NCBI GenBank assembly: GCA_029817715.1
Contig: JARUPY010000290.1
Span: 5,580,001-5,644,000 of the forward strand
DNA: 64,000 bases
Direction: 5' to 3'
Source of the DNA: Melastoma dodecandrum
Taxonomy: Eukaryota; Streptophyta; Magnoliopsida; Myrtales; Melastomataceae
Shown piece by piece: positions 47,601 to 61,864 of this stretch (the stretch's first letter is position 1; each line of letters opens with the position of its first letter). Both the position numbers and the translations under genes were made by a program. The notes beneath the pieces are model-generated. The model saw nothing but the letters and a program-made list of their open reading frames with translations. It had not been told where the DNA came from and ran no database searches.

Positions 47601-48437
47601 CATGCAACTGCTGCCTTGGGATGAAATTGGTGAGCCACAAGTGCCTGGAGAAAGGACTAGAAACCAACTGCCCAATCTGCTGCGACTTCTTATTCACATC
47701 GAGCGCAACCGTCAGAGCTCTCCCATGTGGCCATTATATGCATTCAGCTTGTTTTCAGGTTTCTCTACCTCTTTGTTCAGGACAAAAAGTACCCTATAAC
47801 CACCGCCTACGTCTTTTCATTACTGTTGGCTATTACGTTCTGTTCTTACTATTTCCCACGGCAGGCATACACTTGCAGTCACTATAGCTGCCCGATTTGC
47901 AGCAAGTCCTTAGGTGATATGGCGGTTAGTGATCTTCTCTCATTTGTCGTGCTTCTGTCAAAGCCAGTTTTGCCTTTCCAACATGTGATTCTATAATACG
48001 GCTGAAGAGTTATGCTTTGTTTCCGTCCTCCTTATATGTTTAGGTTTATTTTGGCATGCTTGACGCGTTGTTGGCTGCGGAGGAACTTCCTGAGGAATAT
48101 AGGGACCGTTGCCAGGTACATTGTTTTTCTTTCCACCTTAACCAGCAAATACCAATTGTGAGAAAAACATGAGATTCTGTACAGCAGAGCCATTGTGGTG
48201 GGGTGTTTTATTGTGGTGTTGACTCTTGGTGCGACCTTGATCAGGGATGCTCTTCAGTATTGCCCCTTGCTGATGATGAGTATCGTTGCTTTTCAGGATA
48301 TATTGTGTAATGACTGCGACAGAAAGGGAACCGCCGGCTTCCACTGGCTGTATCACAAGTGCTCGTTCTGTTGTTCCTACAACACACGGGTGATCAAGAC
48401 CGAGATGGTCAATCCCAACTGTGGCGAGAGGCAATGA
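41656..48437 (+). CDS. BTS: BRUTUS iron-sensing hemerythrin E3 ubiquitin ligase
   Basis: Predicted 1234-residue protein from 14 exons: 41656-41958, 42646-42855, 43354-43548, 43634-43992, 44492-44720, 45070-45238, 45334-46536, 46630-46801, 46936-47154, 47236-47373, 47524-47758, 47865-47924, 48044-48115 and 48297-48437. All phases agree (Arabidopsis BTS is about 1254). It has three hemerythrin domains with His/Glu di-iron ligands: residues ~45-235 ([16 protein letters not shown]), ~290-460 (WHNAI, FHREEV) and ~648-825 ([30 protein letters not shown]). Then come a CHY/CTCHY zinc region (~983-1110), a RING (CPIC, CGHYMH, CPIC) and a zinc ribbon. BTS is a nuclear negative regulator of iron deficiency that binds iron and targets clade IVc bHLH factors for degradation. 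Confidence 0.97.
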
Positions 48438-49127
48438 AACTTGTCGTTATCTGGTGACAGACTGCAGGAAGGCTTCTCTAGGTTTTTTTTTTTTTCTTTT
48501 CTTTTCTTCACTCACGTAGATAAAGAGTTAGTATAGAAGGTAAAGGAAAAAAAATGTTTCGTTTTCGTTCTTGCTTTTGGTAAATGATCTTCCGCTATGC
48601 TTTTCCTTTGGGTCCATGTACAGACTTCTCCTGGAAAGGCTTTTGGTGGTAAAATACCAGCAGGCTATTCTTTATCCATGGGGTCGATCTTTTCATCTTG
48701 TTTGAGATTCAAGTTCTTGCCGGTAACGCGTTGCCTCAAAACCCAGATCATAATCAGTGTCCCGTATGCGATAATTATTTATAATATCCATTTTTCAGTC
48801 GGTTTTTTATTATGTCAATAAACTCTCTATGTATTTTGGTACATTTGGAAGCACTGAAAAGTGTTGCTTGTCAATTGCAAGCAAAAGAGCGACCCTTGCA
48901 AAGAGCAGAACAATCAGATACGCACAACAAAACATTCATAGACAATAAACAAATGCAGGCAGAGGCCTAGTCCAATATGACCTTTTCTTCCCATACTTAC
49001 ATGTACACAAGCAAGCATCTATTCCACAATTGTTGGCCCAAGGAGATCACCATGCAAAAAGAGATATTAGGTATCCAGTTAAGGCAATTTTCCATCGGTT
49101 CTGACATGCCAAGGGACCGGACCATCG
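48438..49127. other. Shared 3' flank of BRUTUS and AMSH1
   Basis: The two genes converge here with 690 bp between stop codons, presumably both 3' UTRs. No extra gene was seen. Confidence 0.6.
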
Positions 49128-52100
49128 TCATCGGAGATCTATGACGTCAAATTTCAGATCTGGGTTCATGTAAACGTCTGTACAAGCATTGTATATGGGG
49201 CCCCCGTCGGCAGGGGGCATATGCGAGTGAAACCCACGTTGTTGGCAATGTCTTATCACTGACATGCCTCCTGGCGTCGTCAACCGAAAGATCCCATGGG
49301 TTCTGGAGAAAGTTTCCGCTTAGTAATCAACATGACCAATATTTTTGCAAATTTATGTCAACTGAAATGGATGGGTGATAACCTTGAACTGTCTTTTGGA
49401 GCCATGACTATCGCAACTGCTTCAGGCAGCATTATCTGAACAAAGAGAATAATAAAGCTTCACAAGTCCGTACATTTTCTGCAAGTTAGCACAAACTCCA
49501 TAACTGCTAATCTGCAAAAGTTGACTTATATCTCCTCCAGAATGCCAAGAGTAGTTCCAAAACATTATCAACTACCCAATGTTTTACCCAATATCATGCT
49601 CGTAGACTAAATTGTTCTCTGGTATTAGGGGGTGGGGGGGGAAGCACACCTCGACTTAAGCAAGAAATAAGTTGATTGCTCTTTCTTCATTTATTACATA
49701 GTAACAGTATAGCTGACTTAGGATTAAAACATAAAGAAACAGTAGCGGGGAGATACTCGCCTGGTAAGAATAGTGAGTGTGGACATCAATGGATGACATG
49801 AAACAAGATTGCGTCGGATGGGTCTGGCCAAAATGGAAAAGCAACTCAGTTAGTGATAAACCTGGGAAATGATCGGCATTATTCAAGATCCATCGACATA
49901 AATTGCAATTGCATCTTGAAAAAGAAACCTTATAATCTCAGACTTTGTAATCAGAGAAACAGGAACACAACCTTCTAAAAGGCTAAGGGAATCTTGTCAA
50001 AACATGAATCTCATCACAGAAAAGCTGACGGCAAGTTCAATCATCAACACGGCAGAGAGGGGTAAGAGTGACAGCATAAACAAGGTTTCTGAGAGCCAAT
50101 ATGGAGTCCCACATAAGATCAGGCGACCTAGCCGCATCTAAATGGAATGGCAACTCTACCTCTGATGGACCTAACCTAACCAAAAGGATACTTACATGAA
50201 TCCACCCAAGGGGGAAGAGAGACCGTTTGTCCTGCACCTCAAATATTTCTTCCTCGTTGGTTGCCTGGCACTGGGGCAAAAGGACATTAATTAGCATAAC
50301 AGTTACATTCTCTGAGCAACAAATGATACGACAAATCAGCAGAATGTAACTCCCATACGGAATCTGAGGTCGATTCCTGCTTCGGAATGACTAGGGTTGT
50401 GACATGAAATTTTCGGTTTTTCTGCAAGGATGTGTACAAGATTCAGACCCTCTGCAGCTTATACAACAGCGAAACAATCGTGTCCATATTTACTTACAAG
50501 TGTTCCGGCTAGGATACCACATGTCTCTAAATTGCAGTCTGTATTGACCTTTGCCATCTTCATGAAACTATCCATTAACTTTGTGGACTGCCGCAACAAA
50601 CATAACATGAAAGATTGAATCAAATCCATCAACTCCTAAGGAAAGAAAGGAAAATTGTTTTGCCACCGACAAACAAGCAGTAGTTGGAATCTCACAATGT
50701 GCAGTTGCAAAGGGGCCCCCGTGCGGACAAAAGTTTCACATGAAGGCTTATCGGGCTCTGCAATTGGGTCAGTAACTTTGGTTGACAAAGCTGGAATCAA
50801 ATCCTGCACTTCGGCGAGAACTGGGGGAGGTGAAGGCTGTCTGATGATATCTGAATTAACAGTGGTTTCTTCTGCGTTCTCGAAAGAGATCATGGATGGT
50901 TCTTCATCCGGAGCAGGAGTCTTCCTTTCATTGTCTAGTTCAGAGAGCGTGCCAGAGATAGATACTGTAGTTGGTGTCTTGGGAACATTGTCGGCCACCA
51001 ATACGGAATCAACGCTGGATACTCTCTTCTCTGAATCAGTTGAGTCCTCTCTAGCAGCAAATTTGTCATCAAAGGGAGGAGGCAGGCAGCTTTTCAAACA
51101 AGAAATCCCAATCAGGATAACAACACTACAAAATGTCATATAAAAATATAGCATAAAGGGATCAGAGAAAAGCTGTTCTTTCCTATTTATATATGAAAAG
51201 TCAAGGAAATTTGGCAAGAACAAACTACACAGCCATAAACACAATCCGTTTTTATTTTATTTGTCCCAGGTTATGATTAAATTACACAGAACTACGGCAT
51301 AAAGCATGCCATAAACTTCGAGCTGTTATAAGAATTCTAACCTCGGTATTGTTACAGGTGTCAAGTCAATGTCATTTGGGTATTGAACCTATATCAAAGA
51401 AAAGAGGATCAACATATTTCCACTAAACTGATCAATAGAAAATTAAATACCATACCCCCTTGTCACTTCTAGGAGGCTGCCATTGTCCGTGAAGCCCATT
51501 AGGCCCTAAGATTGAATGCCTTGACAGAGTTTCCTGGTTCGGCCGCATAATGGTAAGTGACCTACCAATTAAAAAATGCAATAAAATTATGCACACAACA
51601 TGTTAATATGAAGTTCACAAATTTTCAAAAACCTGACGACCATAATTAATCATGAGGGCCAGAAGACTTCATTGGATACCATACACTTTTCATGATGTTA
51701 TAGCTGATCATAACCAGCAGAACAAATAAAATGAAAATACTCTACTAATGGGCCAACCAATTAAGGAATAGTATCAACTGAAGAATGAGGATCAGAGACA
51801 TACATTCTTCTGAACTGCTCGTCCATAGGCCTCCATGGGAGAGATTGCTGAATCCTAGGATTCTGATGCATCAACTCTGGTACAACTGGTCTTGCAACCT
51901 GTTGGTTATGGAATGCTCATATAAGCATTGAATAATGTCCGTCAAGTCAATAAGATAAGCACAAGGTAACCTAACATCTTTGGAAAATTTTGGTTACATA
52001 AAACAATGATAGATAATACTCAATAGAAAACAAAAAGTAAAGGCAGATAATGCACGTATGATCTAAGGATAACACGGCTGTACTCACCACTTTTTTATTG

Positions 52101-53378
52101 TAACTGGCAAAGTTTTGCTTTCTTGCTAGAGGCAACTCTGTAGCATTGTTCTGATAAACCTGCACAGAATCTTTTCTGTTTAAGTCATTAAGCCTTCTTT
52201 GTACCTCTGGCTTCAACTTCTCCAGCTCAGTCAGTGTGACAATCAATTTCTGCAACAGAAAACACGTAACAGTTACTGCTATAGAAGAGGAAAACCAGGA
52301 TCAACTAGCATTTTCCGGGATAAGTTTCTAATTAGCAATTACACAAGCGCAAGATGTGCCCACCTTCCTCAGTAAAAGTTTTTTACTTTGAGGAGATGCT
52401 CCATAGTCACGGTGATGGGGAATAGTCTCCGAGACCAAACTGAAGAAGCACAAATTTTAAGTGTATAACAAACAAAGGAGTAACATGGTTTATTGAAATA
52501 TAACCCTACAGTCGAGGGATCACCATTAATTTAAAAATGTGCCATGAAGAGAACTTACCTTGAATATCTTAAAAGCATAATATACAAATCTATGACATTG
52601 TTCTCCAAACGAAAAATATCAGCCTGCATTCAATAACCATTGCATCAGAAAGATTCTGATCTCCCTTATGATCAATATTAGACAACAATCAACATAAAGT
52701 TCCATTGTGTATAGTTGTGCAGTAGTTTTAGTTTGTCACTAATCATCCATTACCAAACTCACACACCATCTGTTACTAATTACAGAGGTATGTGTCAAAA
52801 GGATACTTATGATCACTATGATTGGTTCTCACCCTTACCAAAATCAGATAACCAAAAAAAATTATCAGCATTCCTCGACATTGACCAAGTCTTGTTGAGC
52901 AGTATCTCCCAAACAATACAATTATCAGTCTGACCCCCTTGTTGCTATACCAGAATTGCTCGCTAACACTTCAACAGTCATTGGGAATCCACTAAAAAGA
53001 CCGACTATTTCAATCCTCCACACAAATAAAGTCACATAACAGAATAACGTGCTTCCGCCAATTTTCAAAGCCCGCTCCAGCACACTACAGCAGTTAAATC
53101 AGTCTTCGCCGGCAGCAACACTCAGCCGGTGCTATCAACTCAATTTCCGAAATCAGAAGCTAACATTTTCTGCCACAATCAAATCCTCTTTCAAACCACA
53201 ATTCGCGACTGAGTCAAAAGAGCAAAGAAGATAGAACATCAAGAACCTGTCTGAGGACGTTATCCGCGATCCGGTAATAGTACCGGAGGGAGATCCGATT
53301 GTCGACATCGAGTCGCTGCGCGCTCGCCGCGATGTTAATCCTTCCCGGCGACGAGCGGGACGACGATGACGACCTCAT
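49128..53378 (-). CDS. AMSH1: AMSH1-like JAMM deubiquitinase
   Basis: Predicted 531-residue protein from 14 exons: 53247-53378, 52559-52623, 52364-52439, 52088-52249, 51804-51898, 51456-51561, 51342-51388, 50696-51089, 50498-50587, 50359-50421, 50196-50270, 49761-49823, 49383-49435 and 49128-49302. The N-terminal USP8-dimer/MIT-like domain (DVDNRISLRYYYRIADNVLR, YIMLLRYSSLVSETIP) binds ESCRT-III. A middle linker with IRQPSPPPVLAEVQDL marks the AMSH1 branch. The MPN+ domain contains LETCGILAGTL and the JAMM zinc site GWIHTHPTQSCFMSSID, ending KFDVIDLR. It cleaves K63-linked ubiquitin chains on endosomal cargo and is linked to autophagy and vacuolar sorting. One intron, after exon 12, has a GC donor (CAG|GCGAGT). 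Confidence 0.95.
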
Positions 53379-53789
53379 CCAGTCCGACTCGCCTGAAGCA
53401 AGGAGGACTAGAATTTCCTTTCAGGTCTGGAAGGGGGTCAGTTATCGGGCGGGTGATAGAAGCGACGCCGCGGAAGCTCAGGCGGCGGCGGCGATCGGGT
53501 AGGGGGTGAAGGTGGGAATGGGCGAAGAAAGCAAGCAAGATGCCATTTTGATGTTTTCATAGGGGTAATTATGGAAATTGGGAAATGGTAGTTAATTAAT
53601 CAACATCGCATGTAAATAATGGCATTGCCATTGCAAACAAACATGTTATTAATGTCATTGTAAGAAACGATTATGATTAACGTGTCATTCGAATATGATA
53701 AGATCGCAATGAGTAAAAAGAATATATCCGTGGATAAGATTTATTGTATTAAAGACTATTTATTCTTAATGTTTCGAGTGTTCTTAATG
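53379..53789. other. AMSH1 upstream region
   Basis: Short AT-rich stretch between AMSH1 and a copia relic; it presumably holds the AMSH1 promoter. Confidence 0.45.
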
Positions 53790-54318
53790 GAAATACAAGT
53801 ACTTCTTCTGCTTACTTGATTGCCTATGTTGATTTGTGGTATTGTAGACTAAGACATATAAATTATGACTATTTATAAAAGATACGTTCAATGAAATCCA
53901 TAAAGAACATCAAAAACACAACATAGAGGAAATGTAAAATCGGCTCTGAAGCTAAGTTAACCAAGAAAACGAGAAACATAACTCCTAAGCTTAATCCATA
54001 TAGACTTAAGCGACATTAACTAGACAATATATAGACGTGGTAAAAGATATTATGTCACAATTTTTGGACAACTTATCACGATATATACTAAGGTGTAACG
54101 GAGATATTAAATGTGTTAAATTAGATCGAGCAAGAGAATTTACTGTATTCAATGATTATTGTGAGAAAGAAGAAATGATGCATGAAGTAACAACATTTTC
54201 ATATTCTCTCGAATCTAATAGGACAACCGGAAAGAACAAAACCTTAAAAGAAACGAGGAACGTGGCATTGTCAACGGTTCAGGTTCAACACCTAACATCT
54301 TGTATCCTTCTAAAATAG
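53790..54318 (+). pseudogene. Copia retrotransposon pol relic (pre-integrase and integrase)
   Basis: Plus-strand reading gives a GAG-pre-integrase motif (VDLWYCRLRHINYDYL, then a stop), EAKLTKKT, and after a frame change a degraded integrase core (CVKLDRAREFTVFNDYCEKE, then SYSLESNRTTGKNKTLKE). Several stops are present and no LTRs were seen. The family signature is clear even though key residues are lost. Confidence 0.82.
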
Positions 54319-54727
54319 ATTACCTAAATGGAAGACAACGAATTCATGGGATTACTCATCTTCTCGTGAACTCGTCCTTTGAATTAACTTCCTCGAAATT
54401 ATTTCATTGACTAACGTTATTGTTACGAAATGATTTAAGAATTAAGGAAGAGGAGGTGGGGACAGAATAAGAAAAGTCAAGAAGACGAGACCCAAGGAAA
54501 AGGCAACAACATCATCCTTACGAGACTAAAAAAAAGTACACGTCACTACGAAATGTTTAGGTACGACTCTTTTTTTATTTAATTTAATTTTCATTTAACG
54601 AGGGACGGCGACGCAAAATACTGAAGAGAGAGATGTCAACGGCGCGTTCCAATAAAAAAAAAAGTAAAAAGGAGAAGAAGGAAAATCCCAATCCCACCTC
54701 CCTAGACGTCGACTTCTTTCTTCGTCC
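54319..54727. other. RLCK upstream region
   Basis: AT-rich promoter-side DNA; nothing specific was recognised. Confidence 0.4.
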
Positions 54728-56385
<1,658 letters not shown>

Positions 56386-56863
56386 ATTAACACCTTACAC
56401 CACCAGTGTTCCCATCAATCATTGTTTGCCATAGAATATTACATCGTTCAAATACGGTCTCGAAATTCGTCGCGACAACCCAATCTCCGTTCGTCGGGCC
56501 TCGAGGCAACGTTTGGCGTGCATTGAAACCGAGGAATAAGATCTTCATGGCCGAGAGTCTTCGAAACACGAGTCCTCCGCGGTGCGACTCGCTTCCACGG
56601 ACTAAGGTTCGGACGAAGTACGAGGAAAGCCAGCCTCAACTCGAAGTCTCTCGGGGGTCTCCTCGGTTCCTTTGTCATTTGACCAACATAACAATATCTT
56701 AATTTCTTAATGGGAGGTTTCACCAATCTCGAGAAGCGGGCCAAATGAAAAGCTCCCATGCTTTTAGTACAATTCAAATTCCACCCTTTGTAGAGAAAAA
56801 TCTCATCGCAAAAGGAGATCCCAAATCGTGTCCTTAAGTTGTAGAGGGAAGCCAGGGGATGAA
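56386..56863. other. Intergenic
   Basis: 3' flank of the RLCK and promoter of the M50B-like gene. The 56450-56660 part is CG-rich for an intergenic stretch, but no coding family was recognised. Confidence 0.4.
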
Positions 56864-58777
56864 ATGAGGCCCAACTGGGAACTCAGGAATTGCTGCAACC
56901 ACGACCAAGTTGTGTTCTTGATCAGCATCTCTGTCTGCACCGTCGTCATCCTCGCGGTACGTTACTTGGCTATCGGCGTTGCTGTTTTCGTTCGTCATTG
57001 TGCGACGTATAGAGGACTTCGTTGTTGGTCACCGGGTGATTTTAGTCTACAGCCCTGGTTACAATTGAGGGTCGTGAGATCTGGATGCTAATCATGCCGT
57101 GGCTGGCAGGTTGTGTAGTGGGTTCTTGATCCTAGGCGGCTTTTGTCAATTGGGTCTGTCTAGTGTTGCGTGACCCGGATTGTTTTGGGGCTGGGAAGGA
57201 AGAGTTTTCTCTGCAATGCTGCTATGGCACGTCCCCGATTAGAGCCGCTTTTGTCTATTCGATTCAAAATGTTGGGAGAGGAAGAGTTTTTGTGTAAAAT
57301 GCTGCTATTTGATCCAGTGTTGGACTGCGGTTGCTTGTGTTGATTCGAATCGAAATGCTGCAGTTGATCCGGATGTCTTGTCATGCTCCTTGGATTTTGG
57401 AAAGTTCTCCCATCTCGAATGTTTTGTATCACTAGCTGGCTTTTTCGGAAATCCTGTGCACTACATGTGATGCAGAATTTTGGGGCTCTGACATAAATGT
57501 TTTTTTCTGCTTTTGTAGCTATGGAGGACTATACTGCTCAAACCGTTCAAGCTCGTCACTGTATTTCTTCACGAAGCAAGTCACGCGATCGCCTGCAAGC
57601 TCACTTGTGGCCGTGTAAGGAGTATTCCCATTGTTAGCTTTGCTTTCAGCTTCTTGATGTATTACAATCCGGAGGTGAAAATGGCTTAATCATCTAGCAT
57701 CATCTCTCAGGTGGAGGGTATCCAGGTTCATGCCGATGAAGGTGGAAGCACGCAGACGCGTGGCGGAATATACTGGGTGATCTTACCTGCTGGATGTAGC
57801 TCATCTATCCTATTTATCTACCTGTGCTTCATGAACTTTTGGTTTTCATCTTTTGACGATGTTGTTCTCAGTTTGAGTTTGTTATTGTCTCAGATCTGGG
57901 TTCATCTTTCTGGGGAATGCTACTGATACTTGCCTCGACAAACTTGCTCACTGCTAGAATTGCAGCAGGATGCATGCTCGCTGCCCTTCTTGTCGTACTT
58001 TGTGTGGCCAAGAATGTGAGTCTTCACATTTCTTTTTCCATTTATCCCTGATAGAATATGAGTGATAGTTTTGCTTTTTCTGAATTCTGGTTCCTGTTTC
58101 TCCATCCAGTGGACGCTTCGTGGGCTTTGCATAGGTTTGTTTCGCTGGGATATCCTCGCCTCAATATAGTTTCTATGGCAATCCTTTATTTCATCTAAAG
58201 CATAAGTGACAAATGAGAGTTTCTTAGGATTCATCGTATTCCTTGGTGTTATTTGGGTCCTCCAAGAGATGACAAAAGTCAAAGCACTTCGCTACGTCAT
58301 TCTTTTCATCGGTTAGGACCTCTCACAGATTTCCATATCTTGAGTAAACAAGAGGAGGTATCTAATGCCGGTTAATGTTGCCTAATCTGCAGGGGTGATG
58401 AACAGCCTGTTTTCAGTATATGGTACGGATTTGAATAAAAAAATCTTGTTCGCTACTACAGATCATCATACAATGGCTTAAGAAGTCCTGCCGTGTTTAT
58501 GACAAATTTGTAGACATATACGATGATCTGATATCCCGCAGAGTCCATTCAAGCGATGCTGAGAAGTTTGCGGAAGTTTGTCCGTGCCCCTGCAATGGAC
58601 CTAGCTGGGGAGCCATATGGTTAACATCTTCTTTTTCTGGAATCTGTCCGTGCTAGCTAGCACCTCAATTCCATGATATGTAATCCGAGTGAATGTCTGT
58701 TTGGCTTCCGCAGGGGACTGATATCGCTACTATTTCTTTCGGCTGCCATGTACCTCGGTCTTGTCATCCTCTCATAG
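56864..58777 (+). CDS. Peptidase M50B-like membrane protein
   Basis: Predicted 234-residue polytopic membrane protein from nine exons: 56864-56956, 57519-57614, 57711-57795, 57894-58015, 58110-58134 (25 nt), 58228-58311, 58393-58422 (30 nt), 58514-58619 and 58714-58777. All phases fit. The first helix (VVFLISISVCTVVILALWRT) leads to a zinc-metallopeptidase motif VTVFLHEASHAIACKL (HEXXH). Further helices include LGSSFWGMLLILAST, MLAALLVVLCVAKN, FIVFLGVIWVLQE and a last one, LISLLFLSAAMYLGLVIL. This is the plant M50B-like family (an Arabidopsis member is At1g67060, from memory). Whether it is proteolytically active is unknown. Confidence 0.88.
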
Positions 58778-60545
58778 GGTAACATCTTCCTCTCGCACTG
58801 ATTTGGCTTTACATGTCGAGGACTCATGCCACCTTTTTGCATCAGCTCTTTCTATGATATTCTGTTATGTTGAAGGTACAGTAATCGAAACGATCACACG
58901 GCGGACCAAGGAAAGCACCGAGGAGGAGATCTCGGGTACACTCTGGGTTTGCAGAATCCATCAAAAGGAAACAACCCCACCTCGTATAATCACCATACCA
59001 ATCAACCAACTTGTTCCCTGTAGAGAGAAAAAACGCAATTGACAACTTTGTGAGCCCATCATTCTTGTCCTTGGGTGATTGCACTTACTGAAATTATTTC
59101 CCCTTTGGCAATCTTGTCATGGGAATTTCAACTCTCAGTACCTAAGATTTAGGTTTGCATTAAATCCAATCAAAGTTGGACAACCAAATGATTCTTTGAT
59201 TATCACAACTTGAAAGCAACTATTTGCCTCCAGTAATGGGAATTGCCTGAAACTTCCCTTCAAGCTCTTATACCTAAAAAGCAAACTAGAAGAAATAAAA
59301 CCACCCATGATTTGAAAATTGCACACCAGAAGAAAAGATAGGCATGTTTTGATTCTAGAAAATGTTTTATATTTTTGGACAAGGGAAGAAGATAGAGGAT
59401 GCTGTCTGTCATTTTTCATGTAAGTACATTTGTACACAGAGAGATGTAATAAATGGTATGTATGCAATTGGAATGGTCTTCACTTGATATGGGGATGAAT
59501 TGATAGATGATGATGATGATAAAGCTGCTTCACCAGCTTTTTTAAAATGGGACTATACCCAGAAAATCTCACCCCCATACACAGCCTCCAAAATTGCCAT
59601 TTCAGACACCCAAAACATTGTCAGATCAAGGGCTTAAACTTTAAGGATGTCTTACCCATTTGCATTTCCTCCCACCCCCCATAACCAAATGAACCATACG
59701 CATAGCATCAATAATGATTTATTGATTGTTGTGGGTGATTAGGGGGGAATGTGGAATGGGCAGAACATGTTGTAGTTGTTACTTAACTAGATTAGTAGGT
59801 CAATTCATTTGTTATAGAAGGTAAGGGGGCCTCCGATGCGATTTCGGTGGACAGACCCATGCCTACGATTAATATGGTCGACAGAGTTGGCCATCGATAA
59901 CGTGTGGATTATGCTTCAAAGCATTTCGTGCTAAACTGCCGTAATATTCGCATGCCGACCCAATCCCGAACGGAAGTCGATCTTCCCGTGGCGAGTACTT
60001 CGAAACGCGCTAACGTACCGCGTGAAACGACTGCAAAGTCCCAATCGATGTCATTGCGTGTATCGTGAACCGAAGACTTTTCTTCATAGGCCATGTTTAG
60101 CTGAATGGGCATAATGTACTACTACTACACCGGTTGGAGATGGAAGGATTTCAAGAACTACCCAATTCTAGGGAGGAAGGAAGAAAGTAAGATCCGACTT
60201 CAATTTACCAAAATTGGTTTCCATTTTGTGATTCCCAGGAAAAGCAACGGCAGCAAAGGACGACATCTTGGAAAATATGACAATCTAGCACTCGAGATTT
60301 GATTAGATCTAAGTAATCCTCTTAAAAATGGGTTATGTACTTTATGGTGGCACCAAGAATTGAATTCTTTTGGACATCTTTCATCTATCTCAATCATCTC
60401 CCTCTTAGTAGGAATAGGAACATCCATTTATGGCACATATGAAAAATTGGTACATACAATAAGATTGTCTTCCTCAATTAAATTGATTTTAAAAGTATTT
60501 TGATTCTTTCGGAAAATCAACCCCAATACCATCCTAATGTTATTC
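58778..60545. other. Intergenic
   Basis: AT-rich spacer with a GAT repeat near 59508. A CpG-rich patch at 59880-60090 is open on the minus strand but has no recognised family. The proximal part is the promoter of the bHLH gene. Confidence 0.45.
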
Positions 60546-60553
60546 TATAAATA
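60546..60553 (+). promoter_or_regulatory. TATA box, bHLH gene
   Basis: TATAAATA 75 bp before the start codon, giving a leader of about 45 nt. Confidence 0.65.
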
Positions 60554-60620
60554 CTCATTTCTTCTTATCATCATCCCTGCCCTCATATTGAAACTTCATT
60601 AAGTCCCCCACAAAACACGC

Positions 60621-61864
60621 ATGGCTTACTTCTCAACAGATTGCTTCTTCAAGCCCCCCTCGATCTCAGAAACCCCCTACTTCCCCGACCTCGACTTCAC
60701 AAATTGCGTCCCGGAAATCAGTAACATCGACGCGAACCAGTTTGGTGCCCGAGACCTGGCCGTCGACTTCCCCAACAATGTTGACCACCTCGTCCTCGGA
60801 AGTTCCCTCGTTGAACGGAGCGACGACCCCTTCCCTTTTTCGCATCCCTCGTACTCCGAGAGCAGCTCAGGGACATCTTCCGCTCCGAGGCCTTATCTCT
60901 TACCAGGGAAAAGCCAAGTACTTACTCCACACCTTTTACTTTAACAAGAGTGACAAAGGAATATAAAAGGATAACATTCGCCAGACTTCATGTCCATCGC
61001 ATGTTCTGACCCGATGAAGCGTTCCAGGAGTCGGGGATGGGGAAGAGGAAGCGAGGGAAGCAAAAGGGAGGAGATCACAAGGCCGCGAAAGGGGTTGTTC
61101 ATGTTAGAGCCAAAAGGGGTCAAGCCACTGATAGCCATAGCCTTGCTGAAAGGGTTAGGACTTGCAAAGCACTAACCATTCACTAAATTTTATTCATTCA
61201 CAATTACTTAGGCTTATTTTGGTTTTCAATTTATTTTCAGGTGAGGAGGGGGAAGATCAATGAAAGACTGAGATGCTTACAGGACATTGTTCCTGGATGT
61301 TACAAGGTAAATCAAGAAATTGGGATCACTGTGTTTATCACTATTATTTAACATCTCTTTGGGGTTCCAGACAATGGGGATGGCCGTGATGTTGGATGAA
61401 ATAGTCAACTATGTCCGGTCCCTGCAGAACCAAGTTGAGGTATGATGGAGAGGGTTTTCATCTTTCAAAGTCATTTCAAGTGATCGTGTCTTAGATCACT
61501 TCCTTTAACTAGTCGCTAATCAGACATCCATGATCGTTCGTTTTTCCTTTTCCTCGTTTAGTTCCTGTCCATGAAGCTCGCGGCCGCCAGTACTTACTAC
61601 GACTTCAACTCGGAATCGGACGCGGTCGAGGCGATGCAGGTAACATATATGTACATACAATGAAGGGACTCAATGCTTTTGGGAATGGACAAGGTTGTAT
61701 GTGATCCAACTAAAAGGGTGTCTCCTAATCATTGTAATCTTTCATGGGTTGATTGATTTTTGTGTGTTTTTTGGCAGAGAGCTCAAGCTTTTGGGAAACA
61801 AGGCAATGGAGGAGCGCACCCACATCCACAAAGTTGTTCAAGTCCAACGACTTGGAACTCATGA
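60621..61864 (+). CDS. bHLH transcription factor, BEE1/BEE3-like
   Basis: Predicted 240-residue nuclear protein from exons 60621-60917, 61028-61153, 61241-61306, 61371-61439, 61562-61639 and 61778-61864 (723 nt). After an acidic, Ser-rich N-terminus and a basic linker (GKRKRGKQKGG), the bHLH begins VVHVRAKRGQATDSHSLAER, VRRGKINERLRCLQDIVPGC, with the His/Glu/Arg DNA-reading pattern. The second helix is MLDEIVNYVRSLQNQVEFLS. The RARRGQATDSHSLAERVRR-type signature marks the subfamily with BEE1/BEE3, CIB and HBI1, which promote brassinosteroid-linked growth. Exon 2 uses an AG at 61026-61027; earlier AGs in that intron leave an in-frame stop. The protein is short after helix 2, as in BEE1/BEE3. 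Confidence 0.9.

Noticed and set aside
59908..60112. CpG-rich minus-strand frame
   Set aside because: No motif or splice context; composition alone is not enough.
60742..60966. Alternative plus-strand frame in the bHLH first exon
   Set aside because: The other frame gives a continuous model joining the bHLH domain in phase; this one does not.
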